A stretch of 7,851 bases of DNA from Candidatus Heimdallarchaeota archaeon (GCA_030667035.1 DAOUWQ010000047.1:1-7851); one strand, 5' to 3'; shown: positions 1-6,134, counted from the stretch's first letter. Notes: generated by a model from the letters alone, not told the origin. Program-made: numbers and translations.

Positions 1-669
1 AGCGAAAACAATGAGTATGCCGGCAAGCAGCATAACATCACCTATTCTGGTAGTTATGAAAGCTTTGAATCCAGCGTGAGCATTATAGTCACCTTCAGTT
101 TCCTCTTTTATGGTAAACTCTTTTGGATCTTGTGGACCTTTTTTAGTAAAGAAGTATCCGATCAATGCATATGAACAGAATCCAACTATTTCCCAGCCGA
201 CGAATGATTGAAGGAAATTATTTGACATTACTAAAAATATCATTCCACCAATAAACATCTGCATAAGGAACCAGTAGCGGTCAAGATGTTTGTCATCTTT
301 CATGTAGTTGACACCATAGATCATAATCAAGCAACCAATGCCTGAGGCAAATGCTGCGATTAGGACCGTCAGTGGGTCTACAAGGACACCGAATCCTGCG
401 GCAAAAGGTTTGTCGCCTATGTTCCAGAACCAATTGGTTACGAATGCTTCTCCACCTTGGCCATTGAAAACATCTACCACTAATAACATTGTGAAAACAA
501 ATGCAACGAATGATGTAAATACAGCCATCCAATTTCTGATTATTCGGAGCACCTTTTGGGTTTGAGACCCATCCTTTAATTTACCAGCAATAAAGCCGAT
601 AATAGGAGTTACAAGTGCACCTGCGAATGGGATAGCCCAATTCATTATTGCTGCAGATTCTAATAACAT
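1..669 (-). CDS. nuoL: NuoL-type antiporter-like membrane subunit, N-terminal part (partial at window edge)
   Basis: The gene opens with ATG at 669 and reads without a stop to position 1, giving the first 223 residues of a protein that normally exceeds 600. It is a proton/sodium-translocating membrane-arm subunit of complex I-like enzymes. Diagnostic pieces are FGVLVDPLT (93-101), GWEIVGFCSYALIGYFF (158-174, with E160 at the place of the conserved TM5 glutamate) and a segment ending KAFITTRIGDVMLL (202-215), the equivalent of KAFxxxRVGD in NuoL. Several hydrophobic spans are visible (about 12-30, 48-66, 92-118, 133-155, 158-174, 208-223). The loop between the GYFF and KAF motifs is about 16 residues longer than in E. 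coli NuoL as I remember it. AGGAGAT overlapping the nuoK stop serves as ribosome binding site, 16 bases after nuoK. L is favoured over M or N by the GWEIVGFCSY and KAF-R-GD motifs, though Mrp/Mbh antiporter subunits share them. Confidence 0.93.
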   Translation of the reverse strand, partial: MLLESAAIMNWAIPFAGALVTPIIGFIAGKLKDGSQTQKVLRIIRNWMAVFTSFVAFVFTMLLVVDVFNGQGGEAFVTNWFWNIGDKPFAAGFGVLVDPLTVLIAAFASGIGCLIMIYGVNYMKDDKHLDRYWFLMQMFIGGMIFLVMSNNFLQSFVGWEIVGFCSYALIGYFFTKKGPQDPKEFTIKEETEGDYNAHAGFKAFITTRIGDVMLLAGILIVFA

Positions 670-685
670 CTGTTCTTTTCATCTC

Positions 686-1024
686 CTAATGTTTTAAGTG
701 ATTTAGTCTTCGACTATTCAAAGTGGAATGCAAACGGTAGGCTTGAATTATCAAGCTTAGAGCAACTCCAGCGACACATCCACCCACACAGATGCTGAGT
801 ATAACGACAACATGTGGTAGTGGATCAACTAATCCTGCACTTCCTCCGACGATATTTGAAAATGCAATAAAGTTCAAATGAGCAGCATCGAGCAATAACT
901 CGATAGCGATCAAGAACTTGATCATATTCTGTTTTGAGGTTAATCCGTAGATACCAATAGCCAAAAGGGCTACTGAAAAACCTAAGATTAAGTAGATATT
1001 GTCAAAAGGTATCGATAAAGCCAT
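686..1024 (-). CDS. nuoK: NuoK/MrpC/MbhG-like membrane subunit
   Basis: This 112-residue protein has three predicted membrane spans (about 7-27, 36-58 and 70-95), the usual size and topology of NuoK. The core GLTSKQNMIKFLIAIELLLD (27-46) matches the NuoK segment holding the first buried glutamate, here E42, followed by AHLNFIAFS. The third span starts with DPLPH (67-71), which resembles the DPLPQALVLTAIVI stretch of MrpC/MbhG subunits and lacks the second conserved glutamate of bacterial NuoK (AAAEAAVGLA). Only Gly, Cys, Val and Ala occur there. The subunit belongs to the ion-conducting membrane arm next to J and L. It starts 2 bases after the preceding stop, with a strong AGGAGG site inside the end of that gene. 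Membership of the family is secure; the position between NuoK and Mbh/Mrp types is my reading. Confidence 0.93.
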   Translation of the reverse strand: MALSIPFDNIYLILGFSVALLAIGIYGLTSKQNMIKFLIAIELLLDAAHLNFIAFSNIVGGSAGLVDPLPHVVVILSICVGGCVAGVALSLIIQAYRLHSTLNSRRLNHLKH

Positions 1025-1026
1025 GC

Positions 1027-1446
1027 TTAGTCTGCCTCCTCTTGTTCCTCCGCTTCGATTTCTTCCAAGATGATGAATTTGTCTGTATTAACCATCTCAG
1101 AGCGGAATTCTTTACGCTGACCTTCTATACCTTTGATCATTGTAGCGGTTGATTCTGAAGCAACAAATAACATTACTCCAACAAGAATAACATCAATTGC
1201 TCTGGTTTCCCAAATAAAGTGTCCAACAGCTCGGCCAATAGAAGCAAAATCGGTAGAGTTTAGATCAACTAAACCGTAACCTATTGCTCGGTCAGCAATG
1301 TCATTAGACTCATCTACTCGTAAACCATTTGTATCATTATTTGGATCATTAAAGTCGGCTAAGCCGTACATTATGAATGCATAAACACCTAAGGCGAGGA
1401 CTATGCTAAAGGCGAATAGAATGATTGATCTTGTTTTTCTGTTCAT
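1027..1446 (-). CDS. Second half of a split NuoJ (NuoJ/MbhE-like small membrane subunit)
   Basis: This 139-residue protein has two membrane spans, about 8-29 and 83-100, joined by a polar loop (31-75). It ends in a hydrophilic tail that is strongly acidic at the end (EEIEAEEQEEAD, 128-139). The second span, WETRAIDVILVGVMLFVAS (79-97), resembles the E-x-R-x-x-D segment of MbhE and the MrpA C-terminal part, the homologues of the second half of NuoJ. Position between the J-type gene and nuoK fits: in methanogen fpo operons J is likewise encoded by two consecutive genes. It should sit in the membrane arm beside K. AGGAGAA upstream of the ATG overlaps the end of the preceding gene, 13 bases away. 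Sequence similarity is weak, so the assignment rests largely on order and topology. The acidic tail is unlike anything I recall in NuoJ. Confidence 0.75.
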   Translation of the reverse strand: MNRKTRSIILFAFSIVLALGVYAFIMYGLADFNDPNNDTNGLRVDESNDIADRAIGYGLVDLNSTDFASIGRAVGHFIWETRAIDVILVGVMLFVASESTATMIKGIEGQRKEFRSEMVNTDKFIILEEIEAEEQEEAD

Positions 1447-1459
1447 CAGTAGTATTCTC

Positions 1460-1759
1460 CTATGCCTTGCTGCTTTCTGGGAGCAGTTTATCTAGATCCT
1501 CAGCTGGCTCACCAGTTTCAAAGCGTTCGGTGAGTGCAACAGTAGAAATAAGTAATACTGTAACAGCTCCTCCGTATACCATCAACTGAAAGAGAGCTAC
1601 CCAGGGGGCGTTTAGAATCCAGAATACTCCAGATAGAGCGATGCTTAGTACAGCTAATGCAATAGCAGCATAAATTAAATCACGCAACTCTATTGCGAAG
1701 ATAGCGGCTATGATCACTATAGCTAATAGTATTATCAACAAAATTGTGTTGAGGTCCAT
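1460..1759 (-). CDS. nuoJ: NuoJ N-terminal-half membrane subunit
   Basis: This 99-residue protein has three membrane helices (about 5-25, 27-48 and 53-76). The diagnostic stretch is LNAPWVALFQLMVYGGAVTV (49-68), equivalent to the NuoJ/ND6 segment Ala-x-Gln-x-x-x-Tyr-x-Gly-Ala that contains the pi-bulge helix involved in conformational coupling. Bacterial NuoJ is about 180 residues or more, so this gene supplies only the first three helices. The next gene supplies the rest. It begins 39 bases after nuoI, the widest gap in the operon, and AAAGGAAG lies upstream of the ATG. The short tail after residue 78 is polar and faces one side of the membrane. Family membership is clear from the motif. Confidence 0.9.
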   Translation of the reverse strand: MDLNTILLIILLAIVIIAAIFAIELRDLIYAAIALAVLSIALSGVFWILNAPWVALFQLMVYGGAVTVLLISTVALTERFETGEPAEDLDKLLPESSKA

Positions 1760-1798
1760 ATCTTACACGCTTCCTTTGAATTCGTCCTAGTAATTTTA

Positions 1799-2215
1799 CT
1801 AGGAGTCTTCCTCCTTCGGTTCTGTCCCTTCAGAATATGTTAAATCTTTGGGATCTTCAGTTTCATAGATGATCATCTCTTGTTGTTGGAAGGCTGAAAG
1901 CTCGATGTAGTCAGTCAAGAAGAGTGCATCATATCGGCATGCGTCTTCACATAAACCACAAAAGATACATTGACCTAAGTTGATAACTGGTCGTTTTTTG
2001 GTTTTAGTTAATTCGGATGGAACCATTACAATTGCTAATGGTGGGCAAGCTCGTTCACAAGCCCGGCATCCTGTACATAAATCAATGTAGAGGACATGTG
2101 CTCCACGTAAACCAACTAAAGGTTTAACGCCTTCTTCAAATGGATAATCTATGGTTGCCTTTTTACTGAAAACATGTTTCAGTGCTTCCCAAACTATTAC
2201 TGCGGGTCGTGGCAT
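1799..2215 (-). CDS. nuoI: NuoI-like two-cluster 4Fe-4S subunit
   Basis: This 138-residue, soluble, peripheral-arm subunit carries two 4Fe-4S motifs, C47-x2-C50-x2-C53-x3-C57-P and C83-x2-C86-x2-C89-x3-C93. In complex I, Fpo and membrane-bound hydrogenases it passes electrons to the B subunit cluster. In a complex without an NADH module it is the likely docking and entry site for reduced ferredoxin. The N-terminal segment (EALKHVFSKKATIDYPFEE, 10-28) corresponds to the NuoI amphipathic region lying on the membrane. The residue after C93 is Arg, where most ferredoxin-type motifs have Pro. The C-terminus is acidic (SEGTEPKEEDS, 128-138). A strong GGAGATGA ribosome binding site precedes the ATG, 18 bases after nuoH. 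Gene order (after H) supports I, as opposed to an unrelated ferredoxin. Confidence 0.95.
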   Translation of the reverse strand: MPRPAVIVWEALKHVFSKKATIDYPFEEGVKPLVGLRGAHVLYIDLCTGCRACERACPPLAIVMVPSELTKTKKRPVINLGQCIFCGLCEDACRYDALFLTDYIELSAFQQQEMIIYETEDPKDLTYSEGTEPKEEDS

Positions 2216-2233
2216 AATTCTTCATCTCCTTTT

Positions 2234-3325
2234 TTAGGCTACCTCAAAGAGTCCTTCCCAATGAGACCAGATGACTTGATCTGTCCAAGGAACATAGAAG
2301 AATGTAATTACAAAAACACCTAGTGTGACTGGAATTACCCATTTCCATGAAAATTCTAAGAATTGCTCAATACGCAATCTCGCCATTAAAGCTCTCATCG
2401 TTGAAAGTATAAGAACAATAATCGTTGTTTTTATAGCAAACATTGTAGTGTAGTAGAGAATTGCAACAACTGCTAAACCTGAAACGCCTTCGATACCTGC
2501 TAACCAATCAGCAAAGGAAGGAATCCACATTTCGACACCTGTTGGACCTCCTAAAAAGAGGGTCACGGCTAAACCTGCGGAGAAAACCATTTGTAAATCT
2601 GCAGATAGTCGGAAAAAGCCTAACTTTTTCCCAGAATATTCAACTTCCCATCCACCTACAATTTCTGTTTCGGCTGTTGGGATATCAAATGGACTTCGTT
2701 CTAATTCTGCTTGTGATGACAGCAAGAATACTAAGAAGAAGATTACCATTGGTAAGCTGAATAATGTTGGTCTATGGGCATCTAATTGCCAATCGACAAT
2801 TCCTGCAAGTGAGAAAGATTGTGTCCGTAACGCTACTGCGAACATTGCTAATAGTATTGGTATTTCATAGCTCAAGAGTTGTGATGCAGCTCGCATCGTT
2901 CCTGGCATTGCCAATCTGTTCGCTGAGAACCATCCTGCTAAATAGATGATTAAAGCTATCATTGTTGTCAAGAATGCCAACAGAAGAATATCACCTTCAA
3001 ATGAGAGTAACCCTGTAGTATCAATTATTGGTATGAACAATAATGCTACTAGTGGTATTGCTAAGCCAAAGATGGCTGTTAATCGCATACCCCATTTATC
3101 AGCTGCTTCTGGTTCAATATCTTCATTTGATAGAAGCTTAAGGAAGTCGGCCAAAGGTTGTAAAATACCTTTGAATCCTGCATGTTCTGGACCTATTCTA
3201 TCTTGCAAGGCTGCGTAAAACTTCCGGTCAATCCATTCATCAAATAATGCAATAGATATGCAGAAGCCTATACCTGGGAAGAATAATATTCCCAATATTG
3301 TAAGTATCCACCAAACAGCGTTCAC
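2234..3325 (-). CDS. nuoH: NuoH/MbhM-like membrane anchor subunit
   Basis: This is the membrane subunit that anchors the peripheral arm and, in complex I, forms part of the quinone site. I place the start at GTG 3325: its first four bases (GTGA) overlap the nuoD stop, and AGGTGG lies 5 bases upstream. A longer reading from TTG at 3355 (373 residues) has no ribosome binding site and overlaps nuoD by 34 bases. The 363-residue product has about eight membrane spans. Family motifs in order are LQDRIGPEHAG (40-50), a loop with NRLAMPGTMRAASQLLSYEI (136-155), RSPFDIPTAETEIVGGWEVE (210-229) followed by YSG, and MRALMARLRIEQ (310-321). The E-rich loop (E219, E221, E227, E229) matches the conserved acidic loop of NuoH and MbhM. 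Quinone use is not implied, since the neighbouring D subunit has a hydrogenase site. Confidence 0.95.
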   Translation of the reverse strand: MNAVWWILTILGILFFPGIGFCISIALFDEWIDRKFYAALQDRIGPEHAGFKGILQPLADFLKLLSNEDIEPEAADKWGMRLTAIFGLAIPLVALLFIPIIDTTGLLSFEGDILLLAFLTTMIALIIYLAGWFSANRLAMPGTMRAASQLLSYEIPILLAMFAVALRTQSFSLAGIVDWQLDAHRPTLFSLPMVIFFLVFLLSSQAELERSPFDIPTAETEIVGGWEVEYSGKKLGFFRLSADLQMVFSAGLAVTLFLGGPTGVEMWIPSFADWLAGIEGVSGLAVVAILYYTTMFAIKTTIIVLILSTMRALMARLRIEQFLEFSWKWVIPVTLGVFVITFFYVPWTDQVIWSHWEGLFEVA

Positions 3326-4593
3326 TTTTTCCACCTTTTGTTTGCTGTGTGCCAATCATTACTGTATTTTCTGAGTTGGCTTTCAGACCAAGTTTCTACC
3401 TTGGCTTTTCTTCGGTCATTGTTTACCACAGTGATCATTCTGTCTTCACAGCTGAAACATGGGTCAATAGATGCTAGTGTAATTGTCGAATCTGCTAAGT
3501 AATCTCCTTTCATCATTTCAGAGACTGTATTAATGTTTGACAGTGTTGGTGTAGTTATTTTCAGTCTGTAAGGTTTGTTGGTATTATTTGACCAAAGGTA
3601 ATGAATCAATTCACCTCGTGGAGCTTCTGTTCGAGACAAGATTTGTGCTTCTGGAACTTTCCTAGGGGCTTTTTTGAAAATTGGTCCATCTGGAATGTTC
3701 TTCAACATCCATTTGATGTATATACAAGCTTCAATTGTCTCAATGATACGAACAACTACTAGAGAGAATACATCATTTGAATCATAAGTTACGACATTAA
3801 ATATGTCGCGAAATTCTCCATAAGCTGAGTAAGGATCATCATATCGAACGTCAATAGCAACACCTGAAGCACGTGCAGTTGGTCCAACCGCGCACAATTC
3901 TCTTGCTTTCTGAGGTAGAAGAATTCCTACTTCTTGAGTTCGCATTCGAATGGTGTTTTCGTTCAGACAGATATCTTTGTATCGTTCCATCCTTTCAATA
4001 GTTATGTCCATATATTTGAGCATACGGTCAATTTGACTTTGATTCATATCTCTTCTTGAACCGCCGATTTCGTTCATCGCATAATTAACTCTGTTTCCAG
4101 AGATGTCTTCTAAAAGGTCCATTGTTAGTTCACGATCTCTCCAAGAGAGCATAAATAAGGTATCAAACCCTATTTCATGAGCTGCAACACCTAACCATAG
4201 AATGTGACTATGGATACGTTCCAATTCGGCTACTATTGTTCTGATATATTGTGCTCGCATTGGCACTTCAAATCCTTCTAACGCGAGAGCACCCTCTGCA
4301 GCATTAGCTAAGGATATGGAATGAATATGAGAACAAATACCACAAACTCGTTCTACGAGTGTTAGATTGGCTGAATATGTTTTTGTTTCAGCGAGTTTTT
4401 CAATTCCTCGGTGAACATAACCTATTCTTGGAGTTGCGTTAACAATTATTTCTCCTTCCACTTCTAATAGAAAGTGGGTTGGTTCTTTTAGAGCTGGATG
4501 TTGAGGTCCAAGAGGTATTTCGAAAGTATTTGGCATACAAGAACTGCAGCCAGTCTGGGGTGATCCTACTTTAATTTTCTTTTTATCAACCAT
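3322..4593 (-). CDS. nuoD: Group 4 [NiFe] hydrogenase large (catalytic) subunit, NuoD-like
   Basis: This 423-residue subunit is homologous to NuoD/FpoD but keeps the complete nickel-iron site. The N-terminal motif is ERVCGICSHIH (81-91, ligands C84 and C87), and the C-terminal motif is DPCFSCEDR (377-385, ligands C379 and C382). Respiratory complex I has lost these cysteines, so H2 oxidation or proton reduction is predicted. GPQHPALKEP (29-38) is the shared 49-kDa/hydrogenase signature. The 38 residues after R385 begin MITVV. This closely resembles E. coli HycE, which is cleaved by HycI between Arg and Met at the same place, so a maturation protease encoded elsewhere is expected. An extra C16-SS-C19 pair lies before the conserved domain. 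GGTGAT precedes the ATG, 8 bases after nuoC. An annotation pipeline may label it NADH dehydrogenase subunit D, which would hide the active site. Confidence 0.96.
   Translation of the reverse strand: MVDKKKIKVGSPQTGCSSCMPNTFEIPLGPQHPALKEPTHFLLEVEGEIIVNATPRIGYVHRGIEKLAETKTYSANLTLVERVCGICSHIHSISLANAAEGALALEGFEVPMRAQYIRTIVAELERIHSHILWLGVAAHEIGFDTLFMLSWRDRELTMDLLEDISGNRVNYAMNEIGGSRRDMNQSQIDRMLKYMDITIERMERYKDICLNENTIRMRTQEVGILLPQKARELCAVGPTARASGVAIDVRYDDPYSAYGEFRDIFNVVTYDSNDVFSLVVVRIIETIEACIYIKWMLKNIPDGPIFKKAPRKVPEAQILSRTEAPRGELIHYLWSNNTNKPYRLKITTPTLSNINTVSEMMKGDYLADSTITLASIDPCFSCEDRMITVVNNDRRKAKVETWSESQLRKYSNDWHTANKRWKK
3331..3336 (-). promoter_or_regulatory. Ribosome binding site deciding the nuoH start
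   Basis: AGGTGG on the minus strand lies 5 bases before GTG 3325, and that GTG overlaps the nuoD TGA as GTGA. This pair fixes the nuoH start at 3325. The TTG at 3355 has no such site. Confidence 0.7.
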
Positions 4594-4601
4594 ATTTCAT
4601 A

Positions 4602-5126
4602 TCACCGCTTTTTTTTCTCCTTCTTTGCCAGTTCTTCCTTTTGAATCTCTAACAGGAAGTCTTTCCTTAAAGGATAAACACCTTCGGGGAAGTCGTCTGG
4701 TAAGATGAGTTTGCTTAAGTTGGGATTTCCTTCGAAAACTATTCCCATCAAATCGTGTGCTTCGCGCTCGAAAAATTCGGCACCATTAATAAGATTATAC
4801 GCAGAAGCAAGTTTAGGGTTATCTCTATTATCACAATCGATCATTAAATTCATGGAAATTGCTACTTGACCACCGAAGGGTGGGCGAACATCAAAATGAT
4901 ATACCGCGGCAATTACACCATCAGGTTTATCGACTGAAGATATTGCTATCAAATGCCAAGCTTGCCATTTTTTCATAGCAAAAGAGAGAACCTCTAAATG
5001 ATCTGGGTCAGCAACTTTAACGTTAATTCTTCGTTCTTGCTGGACCTCAGCCTCGAGTATCTTCTTACCAAATTGGCTCTTTAAAGTGTCAACAATATTT
5101 TGTTCATCTTGTAGTGTCTGGCTCAT
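4602..5126 (-). CDS. nuoC: NuoC-like 30-kDa subunit
   Basis: This 174-residue subunit of the peripheral arm has no cofactor and acts as scaffold between B, D and I. The 30-kDa signature is clear: FFEREAHDLMGIVFEGNPNL (118-137), then ILPDDFPEGVYPLRKDF (141-157). The length is typical of stand-alone NuoC/FpoC/MbhK-type proteins, and it is not fused to D as in E. coli. The C-terminus is a short basic tail (ELAKKEKKKR, 165-174). The ATGA at the start overlaps the nuoB stop by 4 bases, and AGGAGG sits in the end of nuoB, so translation is probably coupled. The family call is secure. Confidence 0.96.
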   Translation of the reverse strand: MSQTLQDEQNIVDTLKSQFGKKILEAEVQQERRINVKVADPDHLEVLSFAMKKWQAWHLIAISSVDKPDGVIAAVYHFDVRPPFGGQVAISMNLMIDCDNRDNPKLASAYNLINGAEFFEREAHDLMGIVFEGNPNLSKLILPDDFPEGVYPLRKDFLLEIQKEELAKKEKKKR

Positions 5127-5629
5127 TTTGCTAGATCCTCCTCAATTGATTGTTTGATATCTTTGAGGGCAATCTTCTTTGGAGTAATGACTGGGGAGTC
5201 TTTACCCTGAAGTTTTGCTAACAATTGAGCGACGCCATAGATAATCGCTTCGGGCTTTGGTGGACAACCAGGGATATAGACATCTACCGGAATGACGGTA
5301 TCTATTCCTAAGCAAGGAATATATGAGTGTCTAAAAATGCCTCCACTACAGGCGCAAGCGCCAATAGCAACGACAAATTTTGGATCTGGTGTCTGTTCAT
5401 GTAAAAGCTTTAAGCGATCTTTCATCTGCTGAGTTGCAGGTCCGGTCACCATTAATACATCCGCATGTCTTGGGGAGCCTTGAATAAGGATTCCTAATCG
5501 TTCGACGTCGTATCTTGGCGTAAGAACGTCGACAACTTCGATATCGCATCCATTGCAGCCTCCGGTATTAACATGGATAATCCATGGTGACTTTACTCTT
5601 GCCCAGGTAATTATTTTTTGTAGTACCAT
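5123..5629 (-). CDS. nuoB: NuoB-like / [NiFe] hydrogenase small subunit (proximal 4Fe-4S)
   Basis: This 168-residue subunit holds the single 4Fe-4S cluster next to the catalytic site. Visible ligands are C25 and C28 in GGCNGCDIEV (23-32), C92 in IGACACSGG (89-97) and C122 in IPGCPPKPE (119-127). The first motif has the CxxC spacing of group 4 hydrogenase small subunits, whereas NuoB of complex I has two adjacent cysteines (CC) for cluster N2. This agrees with the intact NiFe site of the next-but-one gene. It is short and lacks the extra ferredoxin-like domain of soluble hydrogenase small subunits. AAGGTGAT precedes the ATG and overlaps the nuoA stop. The start is 9 bases after nuoA. C94 is an additional cysteine, probably not a ligand. 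Confidence 0.96.
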   Translation of the reverse strand: MVLQKIITWARVKSPWIIHVNTGGCNGCDIEVVDVLTPRYDVERLGILIQGSPRHADVLMVTGPATQQMKDRLKLLHEQTPDPKFVVAIGACACSGGIFRHSYIPCLGIDTVIPVDVYIPGCPPKPEAIIYGVAQLLAKLQGKDSPVITPKKIALKDIKQSIEEDLAK

Positions 5630-5638
5630 AGCTTAAAA

Positions 5639-5971
5639 TCACCTTCTGAGAGTTAACACTCCCAGTAGACCTATTCCGGCAAATATTGCTGGAACAACTG
5701 TGTATCCAATGCCCTGATCCAGGGTCACCATTGCTGTTGCAAGGACGAATGCCAAGATGTCAAAAATAGTAAAGTAGATTGCGAATATGAATGCGTTTGG
5801 GTAAAATTGTGCTTGTCCGCCCTCCATGTCTTCTCCGCATGCGTAGCTTTTCAGCTTTTCTGGTGTGGGATTTCGAGGGGCGATTCGTCTTCCCAGTAGG
5901 TACAATAGAACGACTGCGATGAGGACTAGACCTAATGCTATCCATAATGTGAATGGTTGAGTGTCAATCAA
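5639..5971 (-). CDS. nuoA: NuoA/ND3-like membrane subunit, first gene of the hydrogenase operon
   Basis: This 110-residue protein has three membrane helices (about 8-28, 58-82 and 88-107), the standard NuoA layout. The loop KLKSYACGED (39-48) corresponds to the NuoA loop YECG, with C45 at the place of the ND3 switch-loop cysteine. IYFTIFDILAF (65-75) matches the TM2 segment FxIFDxE, keeping D71 but with Leu at 73 where complex I has Glu. NuoA is found in Nuo and Fpo complexes but, as far as I know, not in Mbh or Ech hydrogenases, so its presence here is notable. The start is TTG at 5971 and no ATG is available: upstream in frame there is no other good start before a TGA at 6002-6004. A weak AAGG lies 9 bases upstream. 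A 5-codon ATG...TGA reading in another frame (5978-5964) overlaps the start. Confidence 0.9.
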   Translation of the reverse strand: MIDTQPFTLWIALGLVLIAVVLLYLLGRRIAPRNPTPEKLKSYACGEDMEGGQAQFYPNAFIFAIYFTIFDILAFVLATAMVTLDQGIGYTVVPAIFAGIGLLGVLTLRR

Positions 5972-6106
5972 TATGCATCGCCTTATTTGATTTTGACTAA
6001 ATCAATTCTTTGACTTGAATCATAATACATAAAAAGATTTTGCTTATTTTATTTTTTTGCTTCATTTTATGTATGATTAGTTTTTTTGTAGTGAAAATGG
6101 TTTGAT

Positions 6107-6122
6107 AGGTTATATACCTTTT
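6107..6122 (-). promoter_or_regulatory. Candidate archaeal promoter (BRE/TATA) of the hydrogenase operon
   Basis: Read on the minus strand this is AAAAGGTATATAACCT: a purine-rich BRE-like AAAAGG followed by the TATA-box-like TATATAA. Transcription starting about 25 bases on would give a leader of roughly 115 bases before nuoA. The box lies inside a short inverted repeat (AGGT, five bases, ACCT). A second, poorer TATA-like stretch lies at about 6023-6040 and would give a short leader. Placement is inference from the motif alone. Confidence 0.45.
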
Positions 6123-6134
6123 GAGTGATTTATT

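Noticed and set aside
293..532. Open frame on the minus strand encoding a Cys/Arg-rich 79-residue peptide
   Set aside because: It lies wholly inside nuoL in another frame, and nuoL shows clear family motifs across the same bases.
338..565. Plus-strand open frame of 75 codons
   Set aside because: Antisense to nuoL, no recognisable protein features and no ribosome binding site.
2461..3218. Three successive plus-strand open frames (2461-2760, 2764-2949, 2946-3218)
   Set aside because: All are antisense to nuoH, whose conserved motifs cover the region. The apparent chain arises from nuoH codon bias.
3322..4593. Reading the D subunit as an ordinary quinone-reducing NuoD/FpoD
   Set aside because: Both NiFe-binding CxxC motifs are intact (C84/C87, C379/C382), and B carries the hydrogenase-type motif.
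5760..5945. Minus-strand open frame of 61 codons, Arg/Ser-rich
   Set aside because: Out-of-frame shadow of nuoA.
1..5971. Formate hydrogenlyase or CO-linked hydrogenase
   Set aside because: No formate dehydrogenase, CODH or HycB-like gene is in the window, and the order A-B-C-D-H-I-J-K-L is not that of hyc or coo operons. Genes beyond the window could change this.
5964..5978. Five-codon ATG...TGA reading overlapping the nuoA start, as a possible leader peptide
   Set aside because: Too short to judge. The TTG start of nuoA explains the region, and such tiny frames are common by chance.
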